Source of the DNA: Pedosphaera sp.
GTDB lineage: Bacteria; Verrucomicrobiota; Verrucomicrobiia; Limisphaerales; DSYF01
Length of the DNA stretch: 38,436 nt
NCBI GenBank assembly: GCA_017853715.1
Contig: JAFMIZ010000015.1
Span: 1-38,436 of the forward strand
Direction of reading: 5' to 3'
Part shown: piece after piece, positions 7,345-15,482 of the stretch
Layout: the number at the start of each line of letters is the position of its first letter
How positions within the stretch are numbered: position 1 is the first letter of the stretch
Position numbers and translations under genes: made by a program
Notes under the pieces: model-generated
The model's database searches: none
What the model was told of the DNA's origin: nothing
What the model saw: only the letters and a program-made list of their open reading frames with translations

Positions 7345-7995
7345 TCAGCGGCGCGCAAGCAGGTGCTGGATGCACGACCAGATGGACCGGCGGACATCCT
7401 CCACTGAACTGCTGGCATCAATCACACGCACGCGGTTCGGCTCCGTTTCGGCAATCGCCTTGTAGCCAAGGGCCACACGTTCGAAGAAAGCGCGGTCATT
7501 CTCCTCAAACCGGTCGCGCTGGATGTCCATCGGCAAGTTCGGCTGCCGCGCGAGCCGGCGACCTTCGCTGACTTCGGTGGCCACTTGTAAAAGCAACGTC
7601 AGGTCCGGACGCGCCTCGCCCACCGCGAGGTCAATGACCTGTCGCACCGTAGCCAGATTCAGTCCTCGGCCGTAGCCCTGATACGCAATCGTTGAATCAT
7701 AGAAGCGGTCGCAAAGAATGATCTCTCCCGCGGCCATCGCAGGCCGGATCACCTCGCGAACCAGTTGCGCACGGCTGGCATTCATCAGCAGCAACTCCGC
7801 CTCGGGCATCATCGCATGATTCTGGTGACTGTGCTTCAGCGTGTGACGAATCTCCTCGCCGATGGGTGTGCCGCCCGGTTCCCGGAGTGTGCGCACGAAA
7901 CAGCCCATGCTGCGCAGCCGGTCGGCCAGCAAACCGACCTGTGTGGACTTGCCGCAGCCTTCCGTGCCCTCAAATGTGATGAACAGGCCTTTCAT
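7345..7995 (-). CDS. tmk: Thymidylate kinase
   Basis: Tmk phosphorylates dTMP to dTDP using ATP, an essential step in DNA precursor synthesis. The 216-residue length is normal. The P-loop FEGTEGCGKST is at 8-18, the DRF catalytic motif at 96-98 (CDRFYDSTIAYQG), and the TREPGGT-like block LREPGGTPIGE at 38-47. The lid region has RDRFEEND rather than a Gly/Arg-rich lid. The enzyme is cytosolic. It lies between cysS upstream (6 bases apart) and cysC downstream (16 bases), all on the minus strand. cysS, tmk, cysC and the sulfotransferase therefore look like one transcription unit that mixes essential and accessory genes. Confidence 0.95.
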   Translation of the reverse strand: MKGLFITFEGTEGCGKSTQVGLLADRLRSMGCFVRTLREPGGTPIGEEIRHTLKHSHQNHAMMPEAELLLMNASRAQLVREVIRPAMAAGEIILCDRFYDSTIAYQGYGRGLNLATVRQVIDLAVGEARPDLTLLLQVATEVSEGRRLARQPNLPMDIQRDRFEENDRAFFERVALGYKAIAETEPNRVRVIDASSSVEDVRRSIWSCIQHLLARR

Positions 7996-8001
7996 CTCAG
8001 C

Positions 8002-9414
8002 TCAAACCTTCTTCAACTTAGGTCCCTTGGGCGTGTCTTCGATGGCCCAGCCTTTGGCCTTCAGCTCCTCTCGGATGGCATCGGCGCGCTTGAAGTCTTT
8101 GGCCTTCTTCGCGGCAGTGCGCTCTTCGGCCAAAGCCTGGATTTCGCCGGGGGCTTCAGCCTCGGCTTTGGAGCCGATACCGAGAACAGAATCCACTTTT
8201 TCCCACGCGGCCAGCGCCGATGCCGCGTCAGCAGCCGTCAAGGCAGTGTCCGCGAGACGCTTGTTGGTGTCGCGAACCCAATCAAAGACCGCCGCCCATG
8301 CGGCTGAAATGTTCAGATCGTCGGATAAAGCGTTGGAGAAGCGGGCGAGGAAGTCCGATGAAGCTGAACCAGGAGGGCTGGAGCCCTGCGCTCCGAGTTC
8401 GCGCAGCTTGCCGACGCATTCATCAATACGAGCCAAGGCAGTCTTTGCACCGGTGAGACCTTCGAGCGTGAAGTTGAACGTCTCACGGTAATGCGCCGTC
8501 AGCAGCAAGTAGCGGACTTCACGTCCCGAGTAACCTTTGGCAAGCAGGTCGCGAAGCGTGAAGAAGTTACCGAGCGACTTGCTCATCTTCTTGCCTTCAA
8601 CCATCAGGTGCGCGCCGTGCATCCAATATTTGACGAACGGCTGCCCCGTGGCGCCTTCGCTTTGGGCGATCTCATCCTCGTGATGCGGGAATGCGAGATC
8701 TTCGCCGCCCAGATGCAGGTCGAAGGTCCGCCCGAGCGCCTTCATGCTCATGGCACTGCACTCGATATGCCAGCCGGGACGTCCCTCGCCCCACGGACTG
8801 GCCCAGAACACTTCGCCATCCTCCAGCACGCGCGCTTTCCAAAGCGCGAAGTCCGCGAGGCTTTCCTTGTCATATTCATCGCTGGTCACCCGTCGACCGG
8901 CGCGCATTTCGTCGTAATTCAACTTCACCAATTGCCCATAGGTGCAACCGCAACCGCGATACTTCTCGATACTGAAATAAACCGAGCCATCCGCCGCTTT
9001 GTAGGCCACGCCACGCTCCAAGAGTTTGGCGATCAGGTCGAGCATCTCGGGGATATGCTCCGTGGCGCGCGGGGTGACGTGGGGCAACCGGCAGCCGAGG
9101 GCCTTCAGATCGTCGAAGAATGCAGTCTCATATTGGCCAGTGAAGTCACGGAGCGTGGTTTTGGCCTCACGCACGCGCTTGATGATTTTGTCCTCCACGT
9201 CGGTGATATTCATCACGTGGCGCACGTCGTAACCGCTGAATTCCAGCGTGCGCCGGACAAGGTCGGCGAAGACGAACGTTCGCCAGTTGCCGATGTGGGC
9301 AAAGTCGTAAACCGTCGGCCCACAGCAGTATAGTCCGACTTTTTTGCCAGCCGGATCGAGCGGCACAAAGTCCTGAACGGAACGCGTTAGCGTATTATGG
9401 AAGCGCAAAGCCAT
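8002..9414 (-). CDS. cysS: Cysteinyl-tRNA synthetase
   Basis: CysS charges tRNA-Cys. From the ATG at 9414 the protein has 470 residues, the standard length, and begins MALRFHNTLTRSVQDFVPLD. The class I HIGH signature appears as HIGN at 40-43 and KMSKS at 276-280. Zinc-site elements are seen as YCCGPTVYD, WHIECSAMS and HHEDEIAQSE. The frame stays open upstream to 9966, but that part is antisense to the DUF5069 gene and has no synthetase character, so I reject it. The C-terminal helical bundle and the KKAKDFKRADAIREEL anticodon-binding tail are intact. The gene is divergent from the DUF5069 gene and heads the minus-strand run cysS-tmk-cysC-sulfotransferase. Confidence 0.96.
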   Translation of the reverse strand: MALRFHNTLTRSVQDFVPLDPAGKKVGLYCCGPTVYDFAHIGNWRTFVFADLVRRTLEFSGYDVRHVMNITDVEDKIIKRVREAKTTLRDFTGQYETAFFDDLKALGCRLPHVTPRATEHIPEMLDLIAKLLERGVAYKAADGSVYFSIEKYRGCGCTYGQLVKLNYDEMRAGRRVTSDEYDKESLADFALWKARVLEDGEVFWASPWGEGRPGWHIECSAMSMKALGRTFDLHLGGEDLAFPHHEDEIAQSEGATGQPFVKYWMHGAHLMVEGKKMSKSLGNFFTLRDLLAKGYSGREVRYLLLTAHYRETFNFTLEGLTGAKTALARIDECVGKLRELGAQGSSPPGSASSDFLARFSNALSDDLNISAAWAAVFDWVRDTNKRLADTALTAADAASALAAWEKVDSVLGIGSKAEAEAPGEIQALAEERTAAKKAKDFKRADAIREELKAKGWAIEDTPKGPKLKKV

Positions 9415-9522
9415 GCGAAACGGCTCCAAATTAGGGAGCCGGATGCCAAAGCAAAAGGTCAAATTCCGCTCGATGACTCCAGTTCGCCTGCCAGCGTTGA
9501 CATTCCCCTTGGGCCGGGTGAA

Positions 9523-9957
9523 ATGAGGCGCATGAATGAATTGATCCACCCACGCAGCCCGCGCGAGGCCATGGATGGCTGGATGTATTTGCCACGTTAC
9601 GTGGACAAAATCCGGCTGCATCTGGCGGGCAAGCTGCACTCTGATTACCAGCAGAATTTCAGCAAGGGCTTTGACGACCTCTGGCTCAAGGCTGCCGGAC
9701 TTTCGCATCAACGATTCGTCGAGGTGGTTCGCAACTCGACCACCGACGGTCAGGTCTGCGACTGGGTGCGCCAGAATGTGAAACGTTCGACCGCCGAAAA
9801 AGCCGCCCACCGGGAGGAGTTGTTGTCCCGCCCCAAACCCGGCGATGCCGAAGCCCAAGCCCGTTTTCAAATGCGTAAGACGGAGGCCAATTGTCAGCAC
9901 CGGGATGACGTCAAAACGTTCGTGGACCTGATTGACGCGGACGAGCAGAGAATTTAG
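9523..9957 (+). CDS. DUF5069 domain protein
   Basis: From the ATG at 9523 this is a 144-residue cytosolic protein. The core PRSPREAMDGWMYLPRYVDK, LHLAGKLHSDYQQNFSKGFD and LWLKAAGLSHQRFVEVVRNS matches the DUF5069 family, which I know only as uncharacterised and frequent in Verrucomicrobia and Planctomycetes. The family core begins right after MRRMNELIHP. An ATG at 9532 is an equally good start. The frame is open back to an ATG at 9397, which would overlap the cysS start codon by 18 bases, and those extra 42 residues look non-conserved. The last 40 residues are polar and may be a variable tail. The gene is divergent from cysS. Function is unknown. Confidence 0.8.
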   Translation: MRRMNELIHPRSPREAMDGWMYLPRYVDKIRLHLAGKLHSDYQQNFSKGFDDLWLKAAGLSHQRFVEVVRNSTTDGQVCDWVRQNVKRSTAEKAAHREELLSRPKPGDAEAQARFQMRKTEANCQHRDDVKTFVDLIDADEQRI

Positions 9958-9965
9958 CGGAATCA

Positions 9966-10020
9966 CCGCCGGATGGACTGAGTAGTTGCCCCGGGGTTTA
10001 TTCCGGGCGGATACCGGCGG
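9966..10020. repeat. Nested GC-rich stem-loops between the DUF5069 gene and the export operon
   Basis: Two nested inverted repeats lie in the 118-base gap. An outer pair is CCGCCGG at 9966-9972 with CCGGCGG at 10014-10020. An inner pair is CCCGG at 9990-9994 with CCGGG at 10003-10007, around an AT-rich loop. No T-run follows, so this is not a classical intrinsic terminator. It could be a leader structure for the export operon starting at 10076, or a chance GC palindrome. Confidence 0.35.
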
Positions 10021-10075
10021 GTGCGCACCGAGTTTTGGCGTGCATCCCCCCGGAAGCCGCCGATAAGGTGCTGCG

Positions 10076-10909
10076 ATGGATTTACTAGCGTATTGGAACC
10101 TCCGCGAGCGGCCCTTTGAGCCGACGTGGGATACGCGCTTTTTCTTTCAAAGCCGGGATCATGATGAAGCTTTGAACCGCCTCACGTTCCTAGCGGGTGA
10201 GCGCACCATGTTGTTCGGGATGTTGACCGGAGAAATCGGCTGCGGCAAAACGCTGACGCGGGCGGTGTTTTCCGAACGTCTCGACCCTCGTCGATTTTGC
10301 GTCAGCACCCAGGAGAATTCAGCTTTCAGCTTCTCGGAATTACTCGGACTGGTGCTGGAAGATCTCGATGGCAACCCACCCGAGGCCGGCCAGACCAAGT
10401 TTGCCCGCGTAGAGCGCCTCAAAAAGGTCATTCAGCGCGTCCACATGGAAGGACGCCACCTAGTGTTGATCTTTGACGAAGCGCAGGACATGACGCCTTC
10501 CACGCTCAACGAGCTGAAGTTACTGACCAATTTGAACCGCGCCGGACAGAGCTACTTGACGATTGTGCTGGTCGGGCAACCAGAACTGAGGCCGCTGGTG
10601 GCCAGTTTGCCGCCAATTGACCAACGGGTTAGCCTGCGGTTCCATTTGAATTCATTGGATGCGGAGGACTCGCGCAATTACATCCGTCACCGACTGAAAG
10701 TCGCCGGGCACGTAACAGGCGAACTGTTTACCCCCGATGCGGTTGAACGCGCCCACCAAATGACGGTGGGTGTTCCTCGTGAATTGAACCGCGTGGCCAA
10801 GCTCGCGTTGGAATTTGCCTGGGTAAAGGAGTATCCGCAGGTGAACATCAAAGCGGTAGAAGCCGTGCTGCGCGACTTGCAACGACATCAGAACTTGCCC
10901 AAGGCATGA
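10076..10909 (+). CDS. ExeA/GspA-like AAA ATPase of the polysaccharide-export operon
   Basis: This 277-residue P-loop ATPase has Walker A GEIGCGKT at 52-59 and Walker B LVLIFDEAQ with Asp134-Glu135, followed by a sensor-type LVGQPELRPL. The N-terminal YWNLRERPFEPT block is typical of the ExeA/TniB-like ATPases found with secretion and exopolysaccharide genes. There is no membrane span or peptidoglycan-binding tail, so it is shorter than true ExeA and cytosolic. Its stop overlaps the start of the next gene (10906) by four bases (ATGA). This indicates translational coupling with the chain-length protein and a shared role, perhaps supplying energy or regulation that the altered P-loop of its neighbour cannot. 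That role is an inference. Confidence 0.87.
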   Translation: MDLLAYWNLRERPFEPTWDTRFFFQSRDHDEALNRLTFLAGERTMLFGMLTGEIGCGKTLTRAVFSERLDPRRFCVSTQENSAFSFSELLGLVLEDLDGNPPEAGQTKFARVERLKKVIQRVHMEGRHLVLIFDEAQDMTPSTLNELKLLTNLNRAGQSYLTIVLVGQPELRPLVASLPPIDQRVSLRFHLNSLDAEDSRNYIRHRLKVAGHVTGELFTPDAVERAHQMTVGVPRELNRVAKLALEFAWVKEYPQVNIKAVEAVLRDLQRHQNLPKA

Positions 10910-13197
10910 GCGAAGACGAAGAATTCAGCATCAGCGATCTGCGCCGGAAGCGCGACCAAGCCCTCCCCCCTGGAGGCGCCAAACACGGCCCTACTCCGCC
11001 TCCAAGTGGGGGAGACACCGAGCATGTCATTTACACCGCGCCAGTTCCGCGCCAGATCGGCCCACCGCCACCCGGCAACGGTCCGCGTCGTCCAGCGGCT
11101 GACGATGAGGAGGAAAGCCAGAGCGAATGGTCGGTAGATGTCTGGCGCGTATTGGCCGCCCTGAAGCGCCATTGGAAATGGCTGGCGATTGGTGCGGTCG
11201 CGTTGGGGTTGGTGGGAGGAATCGGCGGTTACCTTACCGGCAAATACTCCGCAAGCATTGATCTCGTGCAGATCAAAACGGCCGCCACACCTGCTTTTCA
11301 GCCGGAGGCATTCTCGCCCGCCACACTCGTCAAACTCATCCAATCGCCGGAATTGGTCCGTCGTGTAGCTGCCAAAGCGAAGCCGCCCGTGGATTACTCG
11401 GAGTTGGCGGACTCCATCCAAGTTGACCTGCCCGCCAACACGGAACTGACCACCCTTACGATTTACGGCCAGAATGCCGATACGCTGGCAGACTTGGTCA
11501 ACTTGTATGCGCAAGAGACGGTGGATTACACTCGTGAGATGCAGCTCGCCGGCGCCGTCCGAAGCATTGATTTCTACAAGGAAAAGGTGAGTTGGTTTGA
11601 TGAAGAGGTTGCGAGGAAAAACGCCGAGCTTGGCTCATTCCTGTCCACCAACAACATCATCGACCCCGAGGCACAAACGGAAGCCTACACCAAACAAGTG
11701 GCGGACCTGTTCACGCTGCAACTGAAAAAAGAGGGTGAAGAGCAGCTCGCCTCGCTGACGATTACATCCTTGGAAACACAGCTCCAACAGCTCAATCCGC
11801 TGGCCGAACAACTTGCCGCCGCCAACGCACGGCTGGTCGGGCTGCAAGCCCGCTACAAGGATGAACACCCTCTCGTGCAGGACGTGCTGGCCGAGATTGC
11901 CGCCATTCAAGCACGCATCAGACAAGGCGGCACCAACTCGTCGCTGAACACTCAGTTCGCCCCCGGCTCGCTTGCCAGCTCCATTCAGCGCCAAATCTTG
12001 GATCTAAGAATCCAGTCAGCGACCTTGGGCAAGGAGATTGAGCAGCTGCGAAAGCAGCAACTGGACATCAACAAAACTGTGTCGGGCATCTCGGGCATCG
12101 GACTCAAATACTCCGCCATGCGAGGCGAGTTGACCGCATTGACCGAAGGCCGACGCTCTTTCGCAGCCAGCCTCGGCGAGGCACAAATGCTAGAGCGCCG
12201 CGCCGAGGGGTTCTTCCGAATCAACACGCGCGTGACCCGCGATGATGTGAACACCAAGCCGCGGCTCAAGAGCGCCGTGACCACTGGCTTCAAAGGCTGT
12301 GTGGGCGGCCTTTTGATAGCGGCGGCACTGGTCTTCTTGGTCGAGATGAAGCACCGCACCATGAAAACGGTGGCTGAAGTGGAGCGCATCACCGGTTTGC
12401 GTGTGCTGGCCACCTTGGGTGACTTAAACAAGATGACCGAGGCCGAGCAAGACAAGTGGGCGTTCCGGACCTGGACGATCATCGCAGGCCAATTGAACAT
12501 GTCCGCCAATCGCGGAATGGTTTGCGGGGTTATGTCATCTGAGCATGGCGAAGGCCGCTCCACGTGGATTCGATTGCTGGGCAATGCCGCATCGAGACGA
12601 GGTCTGCGCGTCTTGACCGTGGCCACCAAACCATCGGTGACGAAGCCTGAAGAGGAAAAGGCCGAAACAGCCGCCAATGAGCGTTCCTTTGCCGAGGCCA
12701 TTGCGGAAGCCATGGCCGATTCTGCGGTTGAGCCCGCGCCCGAACCCTCCATTTCAGCCAGTCAGGCACTACGTCATCGCGAACCGGACTACATGGCCTT
12801 GGATGAGGAACCCCTGCGGGAACCGGAGACGCTGAGTCCCAGCGTGCTCGCATTCCCGGCGGAAGTAACTCAGAAATTCAACTCAGGCGGCCTGCCCGCC
12901 GCGCACATTCCCCTGCCCGGCTGGGTCTGGAGCCTCGAGCGCCGCCGCCAATGGCAAAACGCGCTGACGCACTGGCGTTCCGTGGACAATCTGGTCTTGC
13001 TGGTGGAACTGCCACCCGCCTCCGTTCCCGAATCGGTCTTGCTCGCGGAAAATCTCCCCCAGATTCTGTGGTTGGTGGACAGCGGCAAGCCCGACATCCG
13101 CGAGACCAAACTCCAGTTGGAGATGCTACATCACGCCCGCTGCCGCATTGTGGGCGCTGTCCTGAATCACGAACCTGACCCCATCATTAAGTTATGA
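10906..13197 (+). CDS. Wzz/BY-kinase-like polysaccharide chain-length protein with altered P-loop
   Basis: This 763-residue inner-membrane protein has the Wzz/polysaccharide co-polymerase plan. It has a Pro-rich cytosolic start, a first span at about 91-113 and a long periplasmic coiled-coil region (about 200-410). A second span follows at about 463-483 with VEMKHRT just after it, and then a cytosolic kinase-like domain. The P-loop is SSEHGEGRST, with Arg551 where BY-kinases have the invariant Lys. The later hydrophobic strand LVLLVELPP (696-704) has Glu701 where the second Walker motif has Asp. No Tyr cluster is seen at the C-terminus. It probably controls glycan length but is unlikely to be an active tyrosine kinase. 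ATGA overlaps join it to both neighbours. Confidence 0.88.
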   Translation: MSEDEEFSISDLRRKRDQALPPGGAKHGPTPPPSGGDTEHVIYTAPVPRQIGPPPPGNGPRRPAADDEEESQSEWSVDVWRVLAALKRHWKWLAIGAVALGLVGGIGGYLTGKYSASIDLVQIKTAATPAFQPEAFSPATLVKLIQSPELVRRVAAKAKPPVDYSELADSIQVDLPANTELTTLTIYGQNADTLADLVNLYAQETVDYTREMQLAGAVRSIDFYKEKVSWFDEEVARKNAELGSFLSTNNIIDPEAQTEAYTKQVADLFTLQLKKEGEEQLASLTITSLETQLQQLNPLAEQLAAANARLVGLQARYKDEHPLVQDVLAEIAAIQARIRQGGTNSSLNTQFAPGSLASSIQRQILDLRIQSATLGKEIEQLRKQQLDINKTVSGISGIGLKYSAMRGELTALTEGRRSFAASLGEAQMLERRAEGFFRINTRVTRDDVNTKPRLKSAVTTGFKGCVGGLLIAAALVFLVEMKHRTMKTVAEVERITGLRVLATLGDLNKMTEAEQDKWAFRTWTIIAGQLNMSANRGMVCGVMSSEHGEGRSTWIRLLGNAASRRGLRVLTVATKPSVTKPEEEKAETAANERSFAEAIAEAMADSAVEPAPEPSISASQALRHREPDYMALDEEPLREPETLSPSVLAFPAEVTQKFNSGGLPAAHIPLPGWVWSLERRRQWQNALTHWRSVDNLVLLVELPPASVPESVLLAENLPQILWLVDSGKPDIRETKLQLEMLHHARCRIVGAVLNHEPDPIIKL

Positions 13198-14207
13198 GAA
13201 CAAAAAAAATACTCATGCTCGTCTTGTGCGCGAGTTCGCTGCTCCTGACCGCCAGGGGCACTGCAGCGGACGCCACCGCACCCAACACAACTCAGCCATC
13301 TGAGACCGGCAAGCGCGCTCCATGGCAAGTGCGCTTCACGCTCGGCCCGGGCGACACGCTGAGCTTCTCACTGTTTGACACCAACGAATCCACCCGGGCG
13401 GAGTTGACCATTGGCCCAGACGGACGCGTCAGTTTCCTCGAAGCCGAGAACGTCGTGGCGACAGGTCTGACGATTGATGAGTTGCGGACCAAGTTCGATG
13501 CCGAACTGGGCAGGTTCTACAAGAACCCACACACGATCATCACGCCGGTTCAATACCGGAGTAAAAAATACGTGGTGATGGGTGCCGTGGCCAACGGAGG
13601 CGTGTATCCCATGGACCGCCCGCTGACGGTCATTGAAGCCGTGGCCCGCGCTGGCGGGCTTGAAGCAGGCGTTTACCAAGCTGGCTCTGTGGAACTGGCC
13701 GATTTGAGCCGCAGCTTTCTCTCGCGCCGAGGTGAAAAGGTTTCCGTGGATTTTGAACGACTCTTCCAACGTGGCGACATTTCGCAAAACATCCCGCTGG
13801 AACCGGGCGACTACCTCTACTTTGCATTGGCGAGCGCGAATGAGATTTATGTGCTGGGTGAAGTCGGTGCACCGGGGGTGCTTTCGTTTGCCTCCAAGCC
13901 TACGGTTATCAGTGCCGTCACCTCCCGTGGCGGCTTCTCACCCAAGGCCTTCAAATCCCGCGTGCTCGTGATTCGCGGGTCGCTGAACAATCCACAAACG
14001 TTCGTCGTGGACACCGCCGCCATTCTGGCCGGCAAGGCGCCCGACTTTAAGTTGCAGCAGAAGGACATCGTTTATGTCAGCGTCAATCCGTGGTTGAAAG
14101 CTGCGGAAGTATTGGATGTCGCCGGACAGGCGTTCCTGCGCGCGATGACCGTGCAGGTTGTCAGCGACAAGGTTGGCCCCATCATCACCGAACCCCTCAT
14201 CAAATAA
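13194..14207 (+). CDS. Polysaccharide export protein with SLBB domains (Wza-type), copy 1
   Basis: This is a 337-residue exported protein. The signal peptide is about residues 1-25 (ILMLVLCASSLLLTARGTAA) with no lipobox Cys. A Poly_export domain begins at about 50 with FTLGPGDTLSFSLF and IGPDGRVSF. SLBB units follow: KKYVVMGAVANGGVYPM, then EIYVLGEVGAPGVLSF. The end carries VYVSVNPWLKAAEVLDVAGQ. Proteins of this type form or line the outer-membrane channel for capsular or exopolysaccharide export. Start and preceding stop overlap as ATGA. It is a clear paralogue of the next gene, sharing (I/M)SQNI.L..GD(Y/F), (I/V)YVLG.V and RGSL in the same order, so a tandem duplication is likely. Confidence 0.9.
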   Translation: MRTKKILMLVLCASSLLLTARGTAADATAPNTTQPSETGKRAPWQVRFTLGPGDTLSFSLFDTNESTRAELTIGPDGRVSFLEAENVVATGLTIDELRTKFDAELGRFYKNPHTIITPVQYRSKKYVVMGAVANGGVYPMDRPLTVIEAVARAGGLEAGVYQAGSVELADLSRSFLSRRGEKVSVDFERLFQRGDISQNIPLEPGDYLYFALASANEIYVLGEVGAPGVLSFASKPTVISAVTSRGGFSPKAFKSRVLVIRGSLNNPQTFVVDTAAILAGKAPDFKLQQKDIVYVSVNPWLKAAEVLDVAGQAFLRAMTVQVVSDKVGPIITEPLIK

Positions 14208-14208
14208 C

Positions 14209-15297
14209 ATGAAAACACTTCTTATCTACGGATTCATGGGGGCCATGGCCCTGACACTGGCCGGTTGCGCCAGCACAAAGGACGTTCCATTTAACGAAGC
14301 GCTGGCCCAACCAAAACCAGTTGTCGTCAAGAACGAGATTGATCCGCAGCTGCTTCAGCCAGACACCAGCTTGATGACCCTCGGCCCGGGCGATGTAATC
14401 GAGATTGAAATGCTGGGTGCGCCCGAAACACGCACGACTGCGCAAATTGGGCCCGACGGGAAAATCTATTTCTCGCTGCTGCCCGGATTGGACATCTGGG
14501 GCTTGACCCTGCCCGAAACCAAGGCCTACCTGGAAAAAGAGCTCTCCCGCTACCAAAATTCGCCACGCGTGGCTGTGACACTTCGTGCGGTCGGCAGCAA
14601 ACAAGTCTGGCTGCTGGGACGCCTGAACAAACCCGGCGTGTATCCCATCATTGGGCCGACCTCTCTGTTGGAGGCCATCGCCGAGGCGGGTGGCACTTCT
14701 CGGGCCGAATCACAGATCACCTCGGCAGAGTTGTCCGATTTGCGCCACAGTTTCGTCGTGCGGAAAGGTGAATTCGTGCCAGTGAACTTCGACCGCTTGT
14801 TGCGTCATGGCGACATGTCTCAAAACATCTACCTGCAAGCTGGTGACTTCGTTTACGTGCCATTCAGTGGCTCACGTGAAGTTTACGTGCTGGGCGCGGT
14901 GAAGAATCCTCGCACCCTGCCTTATACAGACCAGATGAGCCTCGTCTCCGCCATCGCAGGCACGGCAGGCATGAGCACCTATGATATCCTTGACCGAAGC
15001 GATGCGGGTGTAACCACACAAAACGCGGATCTCTCACACGTGGCCATCGTGCGTGGCTCGCTGGCCGAGCCGGAAGTAATGGTGGTGAATTATCACGACA
15101 TCATCAAAGGCAAAGCTCCCGATGTGATGCTCGAACCGGGTGACATCGTTCACGTGCCCAACTCGCCCTACACCACGCTCAAGCGTTACGTGAACCTGGT
15201 CGTGAACACCTTCTCCACCACCGTCGCCGCCAACGAGGGTGTGCGAGCAGGTGGTGGAGCAGTCAGCGTGGGCGTGTCGGTGCCTGTGGGTAAATAA
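14209..15297 (+). CDS. Polysaccharide export lipoprotein with SLBB domains (Wza-type), copy 2
   Basis: From the ATG at 14209, one base after the previous stop, this is a 362-residue lipoprotein. The signal peptide ends in the lipobox LAGC with Cys20 as the lipid-bearing residue. The Poly_export domain starts near 55 with TLGPGDVIEIEMLGAPETRT. SLBB segments are QVWLLGRLNKPGVYPI and EVYVLGAVKNPRTLPY, followed by EPGDIVHVPNS. It ends in a Gly/Val-rich tail. An upstream in-frame ATG at 14158 would overlap copy 1 and would bury the signal peptide, so it is rejected. This is the Wza-like outer-membrane candidate; copy 1, which lacks a lipobox, may be a periplasmic or accessory ring. It is the last gene before the terminator at 15320-15352. 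Confidence 0.9.
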   Translation: MKTLLIYGFMGAMALTLAGCASTKDVPFNEALAQPKPVVVKNEIDPQLLQPDTSLMTLGPGDVIEIEMLGAPETRTTAQIGPDGKIYFSLLPGLDIWGLTLPETKAYLEKELSRYQNSPRVAVTLRAVGSKQVWLLGRLNKPGVYPIIGPTSLLEAIAEAGGTSRAESQITSAELSDLRHSFVVRKGEFVPVNFDRLLRHGDMSQNIYLQAGDFVYVPFSGSREVYVLGAVKNPRTLPYTDQMSLVSAIAGTAGMSTYDILDRSDAGVTTQNADLSHVAIVRGSLAEPEVMVVNYHDIIKGKAPDVMLEPGDIVHVPNSPYTTLKRYVNLVVNTFSTTVAANEGVRAGGGAVSVGVSVPVGK

Positions 15298-15319
15298 TTT
15301 TCTCTGCCAACCCCTGATG

Positions 15320-15352
15320 CCCGGAGGCACTTTGCCTCCGGGTAATTTTGTT
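15320..15352 (+). terminator. Intrinsic terminator of the polysaccharide-export operon
   Basis: A perfect ten-base-pair stem, CCCGGAGGCA (15320-15329) with TGCCTCCGGG (15333-15342), closes a three-base loop and is followed by TAATTTTGTT. It lies 22 bases after the stop of the second SLBB gene. It is the strongest rho-independent terminator in the window and marks the operon end. Confidence 0.9.
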
Positions 15353-15482
15353 AAGCCATTGCCTTGTGCCTTCCGACTTCTCCGTAAAATTACTGGGACA
15401 AGCCGTTGAGAAACAGTTTGACCCGACAACCGATGTGCGCAATCTGGTTATAGCTTCAGAAAGAGAATTACCAAGGAACTGT

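Noticed and set aside
7329-7421. Upstream ATG start for cysC giving 214 residues
   Set aside because: It would overlap tmk by 77 bases and the added residues are the out-of-frame reading of the tmk C-terminus. The GTG at 7328 fits the family start.
9415-9966. N-terminal extension of cysteinyl-tRNA synthetase by 184 residues
   Set aside because: The extension is antisense to the DUF5069 gene and has no synthetase homology. MALRFHNTLT at 9414 is the normal CysS start.
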